This document shows, piece after piece, positions 1 to 8,122 of a stretch of 64,000 bases of DNA. How positions within the stretch are numbered: position 1 is the first letter of the stretch; each line of letters begins with the position of its first letter. The position numbers and the translations under genes were made by a program. The notes below the pieces were generated by a model. That model searched no databases, had not been told where the DNA came from, and saw nothing but the letters and a program-made list of their open reading frames with translations. Source of the stretch: a virus; IMG/VR virus record IMGVR_UViG_3300025770_001492, positions 62,001 to 126,000 of that record; one strand, 5' to 3'.

Positions 1-121
1 CTTTTTTTGGCGTTGTTTTGTTGATTCCGACATCAGAAAATGCCAAAAGCATGTTTTCGCCTTTTCTGGATCGCCTAACTGCTGCCTCGTTCAAAGCTTT
101 AATAGTTTCCAAGCACCACAT
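1..121 (-). CDS. unknown protein, N-terminal part (runs off left edge)
   Basis: An open frame starts at an ATG at 121 and runs leftward off the window without a stop (40 codons seen). It begins MWCLETIKALNEAAVRRSRK and looks like ordinary soluble protein, but I do not recognise it. It starts about 30 nt after the degenerate tRNA-like sequence and has no clear SD. It could also be a chance open frame. Confidence 0.5.
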   Translation of the reverse strand, partial: MWCLETIKALNEAAVRRSRKGENMLLAFSDVGINKTTPKK

Positions 122-138
122 AGTTAACTTTCTGTAAA

Positions 139-210
139 TGATGAAGGATTCGAACTTGCGGCCTCAAGGTTATGAGCCTTGCGAGATACCCCTTCTCCAT
201 CCTGCGTCAT
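139..210 (-). tRNA. degenerate tRNA-Met (CAT)-like sequence
   Basis: On the minus strand there is a good D-arm (GAGA/TCTC around AGGGGTA), a perfect 5-bp anticodon stem CAAGG/CCTTG around loop CTCATAA (anticodon CAT), and a T-loop-like GTTCGAATCC. The T-stem has two mismatches and I cannot pair the expected acceptor arms. It therefore looks like a tRNA whose 3' end has been lost or replaced, or a structurally odd phage tRNA. Boundaries are approximate. Confidence 0.4.
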
Positions 211-241
211 TGTAATTTTATTGTAGTCAGAACAATTCAAA

Positions 242-341
242 AAAATGAAAAAACGGGAAACCACACCTGAACTTGCGGGGGATCAAGTTTGGATTAAACA
301 TTAGAATGCGGGGTCTAATGCCTAACCCGTTTTTTCATTTT
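242..341. ncRNA. three-way-junction RNA-like inverted-repeat element
   Basis: A perfect 16-bp closing stem (242-257 with 326-341) encloses two hairpins: AACTTG/CAAGTT (270-275 with 284-289, 8-nt loop CGGGGGAT) and CATTAGA/TCTAATG (299-305 with 314-320, 8-nt loop ATGCGGGG). Both loops are G-rich on the plus strand and the closing stem is A/T-rich at its base, so it could end transcription in either direction. It lies between the gene at 498-860 and the tRNA-like sequence. I do not recognise it as a known family. The stretch 342-497 holds two shorter hairpins (343-369 and about 392-407) and no convincing gene. Confidence 0.5.
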
Positions 342-497
342 GAGTGTAACAGTGGCCGACTATTACACTAAGTGTTTCAAAAAGAATGCAGGAGCCTAAT
401 CACTCCCAAGGAATTGAAGCCCTCTCAGAAAACAATTATTCTGGTACTTGCCACCTAAGTGCTATGCATCGCACAATTACATTCTATGTTTCAAATG

Positions 498-860
498 TTA
501 CTTGGTTTCTTTTTCGTTGACAAGCTCAATTTTCTTTTCAACTTTCGAAGCCATAATTTGAACCTCAGTACCTCTGTCATATCCATCATGCCAAATTTGC
601 TCATAATGTTCTGGGCGGCTCAATGTCTCGACCACCCCAGAAACATAGTTTCTGGTGCCAACCATTTCACTTTCGGACTTAGCGATTTTCAACTCATACA
701 TAAGGTCACGAATTTGATCGTCAGCTATCTCTCTAGCTCTATCTGAATACTCGACAATACTTTCGAGTCTTTCGACCTTATTTTCAGAATAAATGTAATA
801 ATGAATCGCCACAGATGCTAAACAAATTCCAAGCAGCGAATAAACAGGTTTCTTGTCCAT
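498..860 (-). CDS. small membrane-anchored protein of unknown function
   Basis: 120 residues starting MDKKPVYSLLGICLASVAIH. The start at 860 is chosen because a strong SD (AAGGAG) lies 6 nt upstream. One N-terminal membrane segment (about residues 6-23) is followed by a charged, helical region likely to form a coiled coil (about 26-65). No family recognised. It is the last gene before the RNA-rich left end. Confidence 0.7.
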   Translation of the reverse strand: MDKKPVYSLLGICLASVAIHYYIYSENKVERLESIVEYSDRAREIADDQIRDLMYELKIAKSESEMVGTRNYVSGVVETLSRPEHYEQIWHDGYDRGTEVQIMASKVEKKIELVNEKETK

Positions 861-939
861 TTGTATCTCCTTAAGATAGGACGCCAGAAATAAAACACTT
901 GAGTGCTTTATCATACAGAAATTATTATTTCTGTAAAGT

Positions 940-1575
940 CTAATCCTCTATCTCGGCTCGAATTTTTTCTATTGCGTTAAACGCACAGTGTCTTGCCCCC
1001 GCCCGTGTCATGTCGAAGCAATCACCTATTTCTTGCCAAGATTTATTCTCTAGAAATCTCATTTTCAGCATTTGTTTGTCTCTTTGATGTTTCTCTCCTT
1101 CAGAATCATCACAACTGAAAATTTTATCAAAATCCAAATCTGGGAGTTTTTCCTCTGCTTGTTCTTCAGGAAAATCAAGATTGTCTAACTCTGAAATTCT
1201 AACCAAAGGAATGTTTCTCTTTTTCCTCTGATTGAACTTAAACGAATCTAAGATTCTATTTCTCATGCATTTCCATGCGTAAGTCGAGAAGGCATCATTT
1301 ATGTGTGGATCATACGTTGACGCCGCATCCCATAAGCCAATCAAGGCAATTGAATATTCTTCTGAATCTCGAACCTCAATCGAATTTTTGACATAACGAG
1401 ACGCACATTTGAGAGCCAACCCAATGTGGTCTTCAACCGAAATAGGAACAATCTTTTCTTCTAGAAAAATTGTTTCTACAGGAATTTCAGATTTTAAAGG
1501 AGCAGAAATCAGATCTAACATAAACCAGTCTTTGGCGTTTAAAAGTAAATCATCCCTGATTCTGTTGTTGTTCAA
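940..1575 (-). CDS. sigma-70 family RNA polymerase sigma factor
   Basis: 211 residues. Residues about 48-115 match sigma region 2 (helical core-binding and -10-recognising part; note the segment DAFSTYAWKCMRNRILDSFK). The C-terminal 45 residues form a region 4-like helix-turn-helix (KSWQEIGDCFDMTRAGARHC). It should direct the host core RNA polymerase to a class of phage promoters. The start is TTG at 1575, directly after AGGAGGGG, which is closer than usual, so the exact start is uncertain. It is one of two sigma factors here (see 7547-8062); their sequences differ and probably define different promoter classes. Confidence 0.85.
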   Translation of the reverse strand: MNNNRIRDDLLLNAKDWFMLDLISAPLKSEIPVETIFLEEKIVPISVEDHIGLALKCASRYVKNSIEVRDSEEYSIALIGLWDAASTYDPHINDAFSTYAWKCMRNRILDSFKFNQRKKRNIPLVRISELDNLDFPEEQAEEKLPDLDFDKIFSCDDSEGEKHQRDKQMLKMRFLENKSWQEIGDCFDMTRAGARHCAFNAIEKIRAEIED

Positions 1576-1661
1576 CCCCTCCTACTTGGTGGCATGCGGA
1601 AGGCCCGCATCGAGTAAAAATTATAGTAGCCAACAAAATTGGTGTTGTAAAGTCTTAAAAA

Positions 1662-2069
1662 TCAATTTTTTCTCTTGTTCGCAATCGACATATGAAAAGT
1701 TTTTTGAAATCCTTCGGGAAGAATCGAGAAATTTTCTTCGCAAGAAAGCCCCAACTCTGTTCGGATTTCTTCAAATCTTTTAGAAAAAGCATTGATCCAA
1801 AAATAAACTTCACCTTCCCTTATAATCCCATCGTAAAAGAATTCAACCGCTTCTCCCTCGTATTGTCCCCAATTAGACATATCCGTGGGCTTATCGTATT
1901 CTAACCCGTTCTTTTCACGCACAATTGTAATGTGTGCAGGATATCGTAAACCATTTACATTCTTGTACTTAGGAACCAATTTTCGATAATAATCGGCTAT
2001 TTGCTGATCTACTTCGAGTCGCAATGACCAATTTCCTCGATAACTGAGGGTTCCTTTTGAAGAAAACAT
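1662..2069 (-). CDS. acb1: 2H phosphoesterase, T4 57B / Acb1-like (anti-CBASS candidate)
   Basis: 135 residues. Two short His motifs of 2H phosphoesterases are visible: HIT at 46-48 and HMS at 126-128. The spacing, the N-terminal block (GNWSLRLEVDQQIADYY) and the block RFEEIRTELGL resemble what I recall of phage T4 protein 57B, now known as Acb1, which cuts the cyclic nucleotide signals of CBASS defence. The second motif has Ser instead of Thr, which 2H enzymes tolerate. I chose the ATG at 2069; an upstream in-frame TTG (2159) would add 30 residues that do not fit the family. No strong SD is seen. Assignment rests on memory of the family, not a search. Confidence 0.65.
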   Translation of the reverse strand: MFSSKGTLSYRGNWSLRLEVDQQIADYYRKLVPKYKNVNGLRYPAHITIVREKNGLEYDKPTDMSNWGQYEGEAVEFFYDGIIREGEVYFWINAFSKRFEEIRTELGLSCEENFSILPEGFQKTFHMSIANKRKN

Positions 2070-2171
2070 ATTTTTGGATTTCCAGATAAACCAGTAGCTA
2101 CACCTGCATACGGAAATCACCTCATTGCTTCCCATACGGGAATTCGGTTCAAAGACCAAAGGCGAATTACG

Positions 2172-2372
2172 CTACTTTCGCAACTTTACTGAACTCTGTG
2201 CCGTGGCACAACGGAGCCAAAAGAACAATATGGCTGATGCAAGCCAAGTCCAAAAACTGTATTCGACTCCTGTTGAAAGGAGCGTATTCAAAGACCAAAT
2301 AAGCCCAAACGGGAAAAATATGATTGCCAGAATCCCAAGAATTCCTAAGGCTATATCGTTGTTATCACTCAT
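2172..2372 (-). CDS. small two-helix membrane protein
   Basis: 66 residues with two predicted membrane segments (about 8-28 and 40-57). ATG at 2372 with SD-like AGGTAAG. No function can be assigned. It lies between the dehydratase gene and the Acb1-like gene on the same strand. Confidence 0.65.
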   Translation of the reverse strand: MSDNNDIALGILGILAIIFFPFGLIWSLNTLLSTGVEYSFWTWLASAILFFWLRCATAQSSVKLRK

Positions 2373-2414
2373 ACTTCAATCTTACCTAAAAAAATAAACT
2401 TGTAAACCAAAAAA

Positions 2415-3479
2415 CTAAATCCAATGAGGATTCTCTAAAGTCCAATCGACAATTGAATCGATGCTCGAATCAAAAGAGTATGGAGGATTCCATCCTTTTT
2501 CCTTCATCTTTGAGCCATCGAGAGCGTATCTACGGTCGTATCCTTTGCGAGCAGACTCAGATTTAATTAGCTTATACTTCAAATCTTTACCCATACATTT
2601 GGCAATAGTTTGAGCCATCTCTAAATTGTTAAGCTCTATATCTCCACAAATATTATATCTATCGGGTCTTTCGCCGCCTTCCTCATAAGAAGATGGTGGA
2701 AACTGAGACAAAAACACAAATGCATCTGCGTGATTTTTTGCATGCATGTAGTATCTGGTCCCTATATTATCTGGATTGTCTGCATAGATTGGAACCTCTT
2801 CTCCCTTGTAAACCTTTTGGATGATTTTAGGAAGAAACTTCTCCGCATCTTGCCATTCTCCAATATTGTTCATTGTATTGGTTAAAACAACAGGAACCCC
2901 GTATGTTCTCCAATACGCTATCGCCATTGCTTCCTGTGCTGCTTTGCTTGCAGCGTATGGGTTGCTTGGCATGATAACATCCCATTCATCATGCGCCTGA
3001 TTCTGCTTTGCCTCTCCGTAGACTTCGTCTGTAGAAACTTGAAAAAATATTTCTGGCTTAATTTTTCTAGCAAACTCTAACATGTTGAAAACGAGTTCGT
3101 AGTTGTTAAAAAGACAATGCCTTGGGTCTTTAGTTGATCGTTCAACAGCACTGTCGCTTGCCATATTTATTATGTAATCAATCTTATCTTCAACTATGTT
3201 TCCGTCTTCTAGCCTTCTGTTGAGCACCAGCTTCTCTAATTGATCATCTATAGGAGCAGATAAATCATGATAATATACCTTGAACCTATCTCTATTGTGG
3301 ATGCTGCTGATGAAGTCCACATGCCTTTTTGAGGCTTCTTCCACCCTGCGGTATGTTCCCTTGTGTCGAAAGGAATCAATTCCAATGATTTCCCAATCAG
3401 TGTGATTTAGAAAATATTCAAGACAATGCGCACCAATAAAGCCGCCCACGCCTGTAAGTAAAACTCTCTTAGACATCAT
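2415..3479 (-). CDS. dTDP-glucose 4,6-dehydratase-like SDR (extended) enzyme
   Basis: 354 residues with the NAD-binding GVGGFIG near the N-terminus, STDEVYG near residue 148 and the catalytic YAASK near 173, all as in RmlB-type NDP-sugar 4,6-dehydratases. These make 4-keto-6-deoxy sugars from activated hexoses; with the UDP-sugar dehydrogenase (25338-26264) and glycosyltransferases it suggests sugar modification of virions, DNA or the host surface. Full length for the family. Its start overlaps the stop of the thioredoxin gene (ATG pairs at 3479/3476), so translation is probably coupled. Confidence 0.88.
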   Translation of the reverse strand: MMSKRVLLTGVGGFIGAHCLEYFLNHTDWEIIGIDSFRHKGTYRRVEEASKRHVDFISSIHNRDRFKVYYHDLSAPIDDQLEKLVLNRRLEDGNIVEDKIDYIINMASDSAVERSTKDPRHCLFNNYELVFNMLEFARKIKPEIFFQVSTDEVYGEAKQNQAHDEWDVIMPSNPYAASKAAQEAMAIAYWRTYGVPVVLTNTMNNIGEWQDAEKFLPKIIQKVYKGEEVPIYADNPDNIGTRYYMHAKNHADAFVFLSQFPPSSYEEGGERPDRYNICGDIELNNLEMAQTIAKCMGKDLKYKLIKSESARKGYDRRYALDGSKMKEKGWNPPYSFDSSIDSIVDWTLENPHWI

Positions 3480-3925
3480 TGCTCCAATTCTTTAAAGGTG
3501 TCTTCAATTTGATTTTTTTGTTGTAAACCTAAAATCTTTTTCACAACTTTTCCATCTTTAAAAAAGACCAACGCCGGTATTGAAGAAATACTGTACTCAG
3601 ATGCCAAATCTGATTCTTCTTCCACGTTGACTTTGTATACCCCATATCCTTCCTCGTTCAATTGATCAATAGTTGGGGTCAAAGCGTTACACGGTCCACA
3701 CCAAGGTGCCCAAAAGTCAACCAACAAAACTTTTCCCTGATTATCCGCAGAATTAATCGTTGCTTCAAAATTAGAACTATTCAAACCTATAGCCATTTTA
3801 ACTTCTCTTTCTCTTTTAATGAAATCTAGTGTGCCAAAAATTGCGATTACCAAACAAAAGACAAGCACCCACCTGTCGCTTCTATAATAGCGCAAATCAT
3901 TCGTTTCTGAATTATTCAAGTCCAC
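3476..3925 (-). CDS. thioredoxin, possibly membrane-anchored
   Basis: 149 residues from a GTG at 3925. Residues 44-149 are a complete thioredoxin fold with the active site WCGPC at 75-79 and the conserved cis-Pro in SIPALVFF. Residues 1-43 contain a hydrophobic segment (about 19-36) that would anchor it in the inner membrane. An alternative ATG at 3796 (MAIGLNSS) with a purine-rich SD would give a normal 106-residue cytosolic thioredoxin. The longer form is kept because the gap would otherwise be unusually long for this genome. It overlaps the upstream gene's stop and the downstream dehydratase start. Confidence 0.88.
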   Translation of the reverse strand: MDLNNSETNDLRYYRSDRWVLVFCLVIAIFGTLDFIKREREVKMAIGLNSSNFEATINSADNQGKVLLVDFWAPWCGPCNALTPTIDQLNEEGYGVYKVNVEEESDLASEYSISSIPALVFFKDGKVVKKILGLQQKNQIEDTFKELEQ

Positions 3926-4638
3926 AATGCATCCTTTGCCAAAACGAAAAATTCTTTTTCATCGGACTGTAAATACTTTTTAACTTCTTTGTCAGACTTG
4001 TTCTCAAAAAAAGTCAACCACCCATATCTTCCTGTTACTGCCGTGGATTTATCTTTTTTAAAATTTGTAAAACCAAAAAGAAATCTCATCATGGCATTTT
4101 TAGTCCTTTTTGAATACCCATACGAGAAAAGAGCATCTTCATAGTTGTCCATAAAAGGATTGTAGGACATGCTAGACCGCATCATTATCGAAAGCAAAGA
4201 TCTTTTCATTGAGCAAGACTTCCAAAAAGGAGAAGGGTTTATCCAGATCACAGATTTTAAATTAGTTTTAGAAAACTCGCTGTAACACATTTCCTCTGAA
4301 ATTCCTGAAAATTCAGATATTATTGATTCGGTTTTTCTCATAAACTCACAAACATTAACAGGATAGTCTTTAGGGATTCCCCCATCCCCTGTAGGCCATC
4401 TTCTTTTTTCAACATTGCAAGAAAAGTAAAAACCTTCTGTGGAATTATTGAACTTGTTTGCAAATGCTTCTCTGCACGTAATCCACTTAACCTCATCTAA
4501 AGGATTTTTAGATCGTGCTTCAATAATTCCAAAAGACCCGTCTTTAGGCATCCTGAAAGAGTTTTGTGAAACATACTTCCTCTTGGTTTCAGGAAGACTC
4601 ACGGATGATTTAAACTCATATCTGTTTTGCATCTTCAA
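3916..4638 (-). CDS. unknown phage protein, paralogue of 43927-44523
   Basis: 240 residues, no domain recognised. Its C-terminal half aligns by eye with the protein at 43927-44523: both have a W-I-x(3)-PFW block, an Arg-Ser pair, an NxEEAL/NYEDAL block, a short Tyr-containing segment and an RFL-x-G block in the same order. This makes it one of two members of a phage gene family. It overlaps the end of the methyltransferase gene by 23 nt; a second ATG at 4632 is equally possible. Confidence 0.7.
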   Translation of the reverse strand: MKMQNRYEFKSSVSLPETKRKYVSQNSFRMPKDGSFGIIEARSKNPLDEVKWITCREAFANKFNNSTEGFYFSCNVEKRRWPTGDGGIPKDYPVNVCEFMRKTESIISEFSGISEEMCYSEFSKTNLKSVIWINPSPFWKSCSMKRSLLSIMMRSSMSYNPFMDNYEDALFSYGYSKRTKNAMMRFLFGFTNFKKDKSTAVTGRYGWLTFFENKSDKEVKKYLQSDEKEFFVLAKDALWT

Positions 4639-5353
4639 TCCTCTCGTAAGTAGACTGAATGTAATCAGGATTTATTTCGCTTCCAATAAAACGTCTGCTA
4701 AGGGTGCTAGAGCAAACAGCAGTCGTTCCCGTGCCAGAGAAGGGATCATAAATAATATCACCCTCATTAGTAAAGTTGTTTAAGATTTTAAAAACCAACT
4801 CTTGCGGCATGACCGCAGCATTTGACTTGTTAGATGTTCTTTCTCTTTTGATCGTCCAAAGATCTGACAGAGTTCCTCTATCAAATCTGCCACGGTTTCT
4901 AAATTGTCTAGAAATAGGATAGTCTTTCTCGAAAACCAAAAGCAATTCAGTTTGTCGATTCAAAACTCCTTTTTGCATTGCCGGTTGCGCATGGCCTTTA
5001 TCCCACACAATTATATCTTTCAGAGACTCGTTAAAATCTCCGATCATTTTAAATACTGATCTCTTGCTGCCTGTTACTATTTGTATGTTGTAAAATACTA
5101 GATCTGATACCCTGAGTAGCTCTCTCAAAACCTCAGAGTGAAATTTGTTGTATTCGTCTATTGGGAGATTGTCGTCAAAATTAGAATACTTGGTGCTAAA
5201 TTCTTTAACGATTTGCCTAGAACAATACTTCCCATTCCTTATTCTAAGATTCATGTTGTAAGGAGGTGAAGTAATAACCACATCTACAGAATCGTCTTCC
5301 ATCTTTGACAAAGTATCAATGCATGATTCGTTGTATATCCTGTCCAGTTCCAT
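4616..5353 (-). CDS. solitary DNA methyltransferase (N6-adenine or N4-cytosine type)
   Basis: 245 residues. Catalytic motif IV is TSPPYN at 28-33 and the S-adenosylmethionine motif DPFSGTGTT lies near the C-terminus, the order of beta-class enzymes. TSPPY is more typical of N4-cytosine and some N6-adenine enzymes. No restriction gene is next to it, so it probably protects phage DNA or marks it. ATG at 5353. Confidence 0.9.
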   Translation of the reverse strand: MELDRIYNESCIDTLSKMEDDSVDVVITSPPYNMNLRIRNGKYCSRQIVKEFSTKYSNFDDNLPIDEYNKFHSEVLRELLRVSDLVFYNIQIVTGSKRSVFKMIGDFNESLKDIIVWDKGHAQPAMQKGVLNRQTELLLVFEKDYPISRQFRNRGRFDRGTLSDLWTIKRERTSNKSNAAVMPQELVFKILNNFTNEGDIIYDPFSGTGTTAVCSSTLSRRFIGSEINPDYIQSTYERIEDAKQI

Positions 5354-5423
5354 CTGTAGATTTGCTCCTTTGAGAAAACATTTGAATTAAACATTTTTCC
5401 CAAAGTGCAAAAAAAAGTCAATG

Positions 5424-6092
5424 TCAAAAAGACTTCAAGAAATCAGCAAAAGGATAGTTGTACCTTTCAACAAATTCTCTTTTGAATTCAATCCATCTTT
5501 TTCTCATCGACGATCCCAAAATGTCTCCATTACTAAATGTTGAATACATTTGCAATTTAGACTTATTTGACACCTCTTCTTGAAACACCAAAGAAATGCT
5601 TTTTATCCTATCTCTCAAAAAACTGCTCTCGTAAAAGGCATTTTGATTCGAAATTATGAAAAATTGCATTGCAGATATTTTCACCAAACTTGGGTCAGAA
5701 ACTACAACATCAGGGTTTATCTTTTTTGCCAAATCAAACATGTATTGTTCGTAATTTTCAAGTTCAATATAGTTCCTTTTTTCCACGCAAAAGTAGAGCG
5801 AACAAAAATGAGACTTATATTGCATGCATCCGTGATTAGACAAATTGAATGAAATAAATTTTTCACGCCTTGATTTTGAAAACGCCTTAGGGGAGTACTT
5901 TTCAAACAAGTAACAAGGAGGCATAAAAGATCTGGTTGCCTTCTCGACTCTCATAAAGGACCAAAGAACACAATCTCCCTGCTTTGCAGCAGGGAGATTG
6001 TTCTTTAAGATTAAAAATCCATATTTTGAAAAGTCAACCAAAGGAAATTTTATATTATTTCTTTGGCAGTATTCTTTTGCAAGATTCATCAA
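5424..6092 (-). CDS. unknown protein containing a long in-frame hairpin sequence
   Basis: 222 residues, not recognised. Rich in aromatic and Cys residues around 60-110. Near its N-terminus the DNA carries an 18-bp inverted repeat (5963-6006) inside the reading frame. It overlaps the stop of the 78-residue gene upstream at 6089-6092 and so is probably in one transcript with it. Confidence 0.65.
   Translation of the reverse strand: MMNLAKEYCQRNNIKFPLVDFSKYGFLILKNNLPAAKQGDCVLWSFMRVEKATRSFMPPCYLFEKYSPKAFSKSRREKFISFNLSNHGCMQYKSHFCSLYFCVEKRNYIELENYEQYMFDLAKKINPDVVVSDPSLVKISAMQFFIISNQNAFYESSFLRDRIKSISLVFQEEVSNKSKLQMYSTFSNGDILGSSMRKRWIEFKREFVERYNYPFADFLKSF
5963..6006. repeat. intragenic 18-bp inverted repeat
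   Basis: AAAGAAC + AATCTCCCTGC (5963-5969, 5972-5982) pairs with GCAGGGAGATT + GTTCTTT (5989-6006); 2-nt bulge, 6-nt loop. It lies inside the coding frame of 5424-6092. Confidence 0.9.
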
Positions 6093-6325
6093 TCGTCCTG
6101 TTTTTTAAACAATTCAAATCTTGATACTTGCGATATATCGGTAGTCCAAGACCAGCAACGTTTCTCTTCATCCCATATCAATGGAAATTTATCCGGTATT
6201 GTTTCCAACACGTCGAACAAATGACCAGGCGAATCTGCACGTTCCACCGATCTGTGGAAAATTAATGTATCTATATGTTTGTATCTTTCTTTAAAAGATT
6301 TCAAAACATCATCATCAATTCTCAT
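6089..6325 (-). CDS. small unknown protein
   Basis: 78 residues, acidic and aromatic-rich, beginning MRIDDDVLKSFKERYKHIDT. No family recognised. Overlaps both neighbours by a few bases, which supports it being translated. Confidence 0.6.
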   Translation of the reverse strand: MRIDDDVLKSFKERYKHIDTLIFHRSVERADSPGHLFDVLETIPDKFPLIWDEEKRCWSWTTDISQVSRFELFKKQDD

Positions 6326-6599
6326 TATCTTTCTTTTCCAATGCGATTATCTGATTTAATTTAAATCTACGGTAGATGTAACAAAATATTACACCTCCTG
6401 CAATGCCCATCAAAATTCCCGATGTAGAAAAAACTTCACCTTTGCCTAGCATCCAGTTTATAAATCCTCCAACATAGCTACCGGCTATGCCTATTCCGAC
6501 TGTTGGGAGAAACCCAACAGGATCATCACCGGGATGTAACGCTTTTGCGCAAAGCCCAACAATTAAACCATAAACAATCCAAATAAGTATACTTAACAT
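6315..6599 (-). CDS. GlsB/YeaQ/YmgE-family small membrane protein
   Basis: 94 residues. The start at 6599 is set by a strong SD (AGGAGGT) 3-4 nt upstream. Three hydrophobic segments, the first beginning MLSILIWIVYGLIVG and the others Gly-rich (GIGIAGSYVGGF, GILMGIAGGVIF), match the transglycosylase-associated family of general-stress membrane proteins. The family's molecular role is poorly known. Rare in phages. Confidence 0.7.
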   Translation of the reverse strand: MLSILIWIVYGLIVGLCAKALHPGDDPVGFLPTVGIGIAGSYVGGFINWMLGKGEVFSTSGILMGIAGGVIFCYIYRRFKLNQIIALEKKDNEN

Positions 6600-6628
6600 G
6601 TTACCTCCTACAAAACAATGTTTACACA

Positions 6629-7537
6629 TTATTTATACTTAATAGGCATTATCTGCAAGTAGCTATTCGGAGTAACACCATTTGAAATGTCAGTTATTAA
6701 GTTTTTAGAATACCTTTTAAAAGTTTGGTTTAGATGGTCAAAATTCTGAAATCCATAAACCATCTTAAAATTCTCTTCGGTATTTGGATTTCTAAAAAAA
6801 TCCAAAAGATTCTTTTGACCAAATTCTTTCCTCAACAGCAAACAGGCCATAGCTGATGCTCCGTCAAAATCTTTCCTTTTTTCTGGCGACATCTTTTTGT
6901 AATCTTCTCTCGTAACAGAAAACATGTTTCCATTTTGAAGATCAGGATTCACTTTTTTCAAACTAGTCTTAATGTTTGGGATGGTACTATTTAAAACACT
7001 CATCCCACGCACTGCCCAAAAACCAAAGTTGTAATTATAATCAGACTCAACTTGACTTAAACAAACCATAGTAAGTGCTGGTGGGATTGTTTCTGCGGGT
7101 GTGCCGTCAAGAACAAGCCACAAAAACCTTTTTTCTATTTTCCCATCTTTTGAAACAACTTCTCCATAAGACTCCTCTAAATTAAAAAGTTTTTTCATCA
7201 AAGTCTTATTGGGCACACATAAAACCATACAACCTGGCTCTGATTTTTCTCCAAGTTTAGAACTAGGAAAACCTTCAGACGGAAGCCCCCATCTTGAGGC
7301 AACCCAATCTTTCATGTTCTCTATGTTGGTTTGAAGATACCTTCCTTGATCATCGTTTAAGCTTAAAATCACAAAGTTCTCTGTGGATCTGCGATTCCAT
7401 ACAAGATTTTTTATATCGGGGTCTTGCTCTACCTGAATTCCTGTTGGCGTTGGAATCTGAAAATGACTTACATTTTGCTGTGCAATAACAATTTGCTGGG
7501 AGAGCAAGATGATCACTAAAAAAATAAAATTTTTCAT
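6629..7537 (-). CDS. secreted protein of unknown function (peptidase MA-like fold without the catalytic motif?)
   Basis: 302 residues with a clear Sec signal peptide (residues 1-19, likely cut after IVIAQ). The C-terminal half has a layout reminiscent of MA-clan peptidases (a helix pair followed by DFDGASAMACLLL and a FGQKNLLDFFR block), but no HExxH is present, so any resemblance would be to an inactive relative. Otherwise unknown. It sits between a membrane protein gene and a sigma factor gene. Confidence 0.7.
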   Translation of the reverse strand: MKNFIFLVIILLSQQIVIAQQNVSHFQIPTPTGIQVEQDPDIKNLVWNRRSTENFVILSLNDDQGRYLQTNIENMKDWVASRWGLPSEGFPSSKLGEKSEPGCMVLCVPNKTLMKKLFNLEESYGEVVSKDGKIEKRFLWLVLDGTPAETIPPALTMVCLSQVESDYNYNFGFWAVRGMSVLNSTIPNIKTSLKKVNPDLQNGNMFSVTREDYKKMSPEKRKDFDGASAMACLLLRKEFGQKNLLDFFRNPNTEENFKMVYGFQNFDHLNQTFKRYSKNLITDISNGVTPNSYLQIMPIKYK

Positions 7538-7546
7538 TCTAAACCT

Positions 7547-8062
7547 TTATGCTGCCATTTCTTTTGCATCTCTGCTAAGTTCAATCTTGGCAGATTTCTT
7601 TGCTTGACTGAGCATTTGAGAAATCCTACTTTCACTCACGCCCAACTGATTTCCTATATCTTTTAAAGAGTATCCATCAATATAATATTTTCTCAAAACA
7701 AGATAAAGGCTACTTTTTATTTTATGAGATATTTCTTCTAGAAAATCACATTTACAATCCGACACAAAGCAATCAAAAACGCAGTCGTTGTCCAGAGACA
7801 ATGGAATAAATGGGCTTTTTCTAGTTCCCCAGGAAATACCTCTCATGAAATCAAAAATTTCTCCCATTATTCTAATTCGGGCATATGTGCAGAAGTTCAC
7901 AGAATAATCATATTTATTTGCTGCATCAACTAAGCCAAAGTATGCAGCAGATTTTAAGTCGTCTATAGAAATGTTGGGAGGAGTAGACCGACATTTTTCC
8001 CATGCCATCTTTTCAGCTAGAGGCATATAATCTAAAATAAGCTTGTTTGTTTTTTCGTTCAT
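7547..8062 (-). CDS. sigma-70 family RNA polymerase sigma factor (FliA/SigF-like size)
   Basis: 171 residues. Region 2 spans about 10-80 (LAEKMAWEKC ... FCTYARIRIMGEIFDFMRG) and region 4 is the final 50 residues (GYSLKDIGNQLGVSESRISQ). Regions 1 and 3 are absent or very short. It should recruit host core polymerase to a class of phage promoters, plausibly late ones. A T4-late-like AATAAATA lies upstream at 8106-8113 on the same strand. Confidence 0.88.
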   Translation of the reverse strand: MNEKTNKLILDYMPLAEKMAWEKCRSTPPNISIDDLKSAAYFGLVDAANKYDYSVNFCTYARIRIMGEIFDFMRGISWGTRKSPFIPLSLDNDCVFDCFVSDCKCDFLEEISHKIKSSLYLVLRKYYIDGYSLKDIGNQLGVSESRISQMLSQAKKSAKIELSRDAKEMAA

Positions 8063-8122
8063 TTTGTACCTTTTTTAGTTAAAACTTAGTATTTTGTAGT
8101 TACAGTATTTATTAATTTCAAG

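Noticed and set aside
459-746. Plus-strand frame of 95 codons
   Set aside because: It lies opposite the SD-preceded gene at 498-860 and has no protein-like features.
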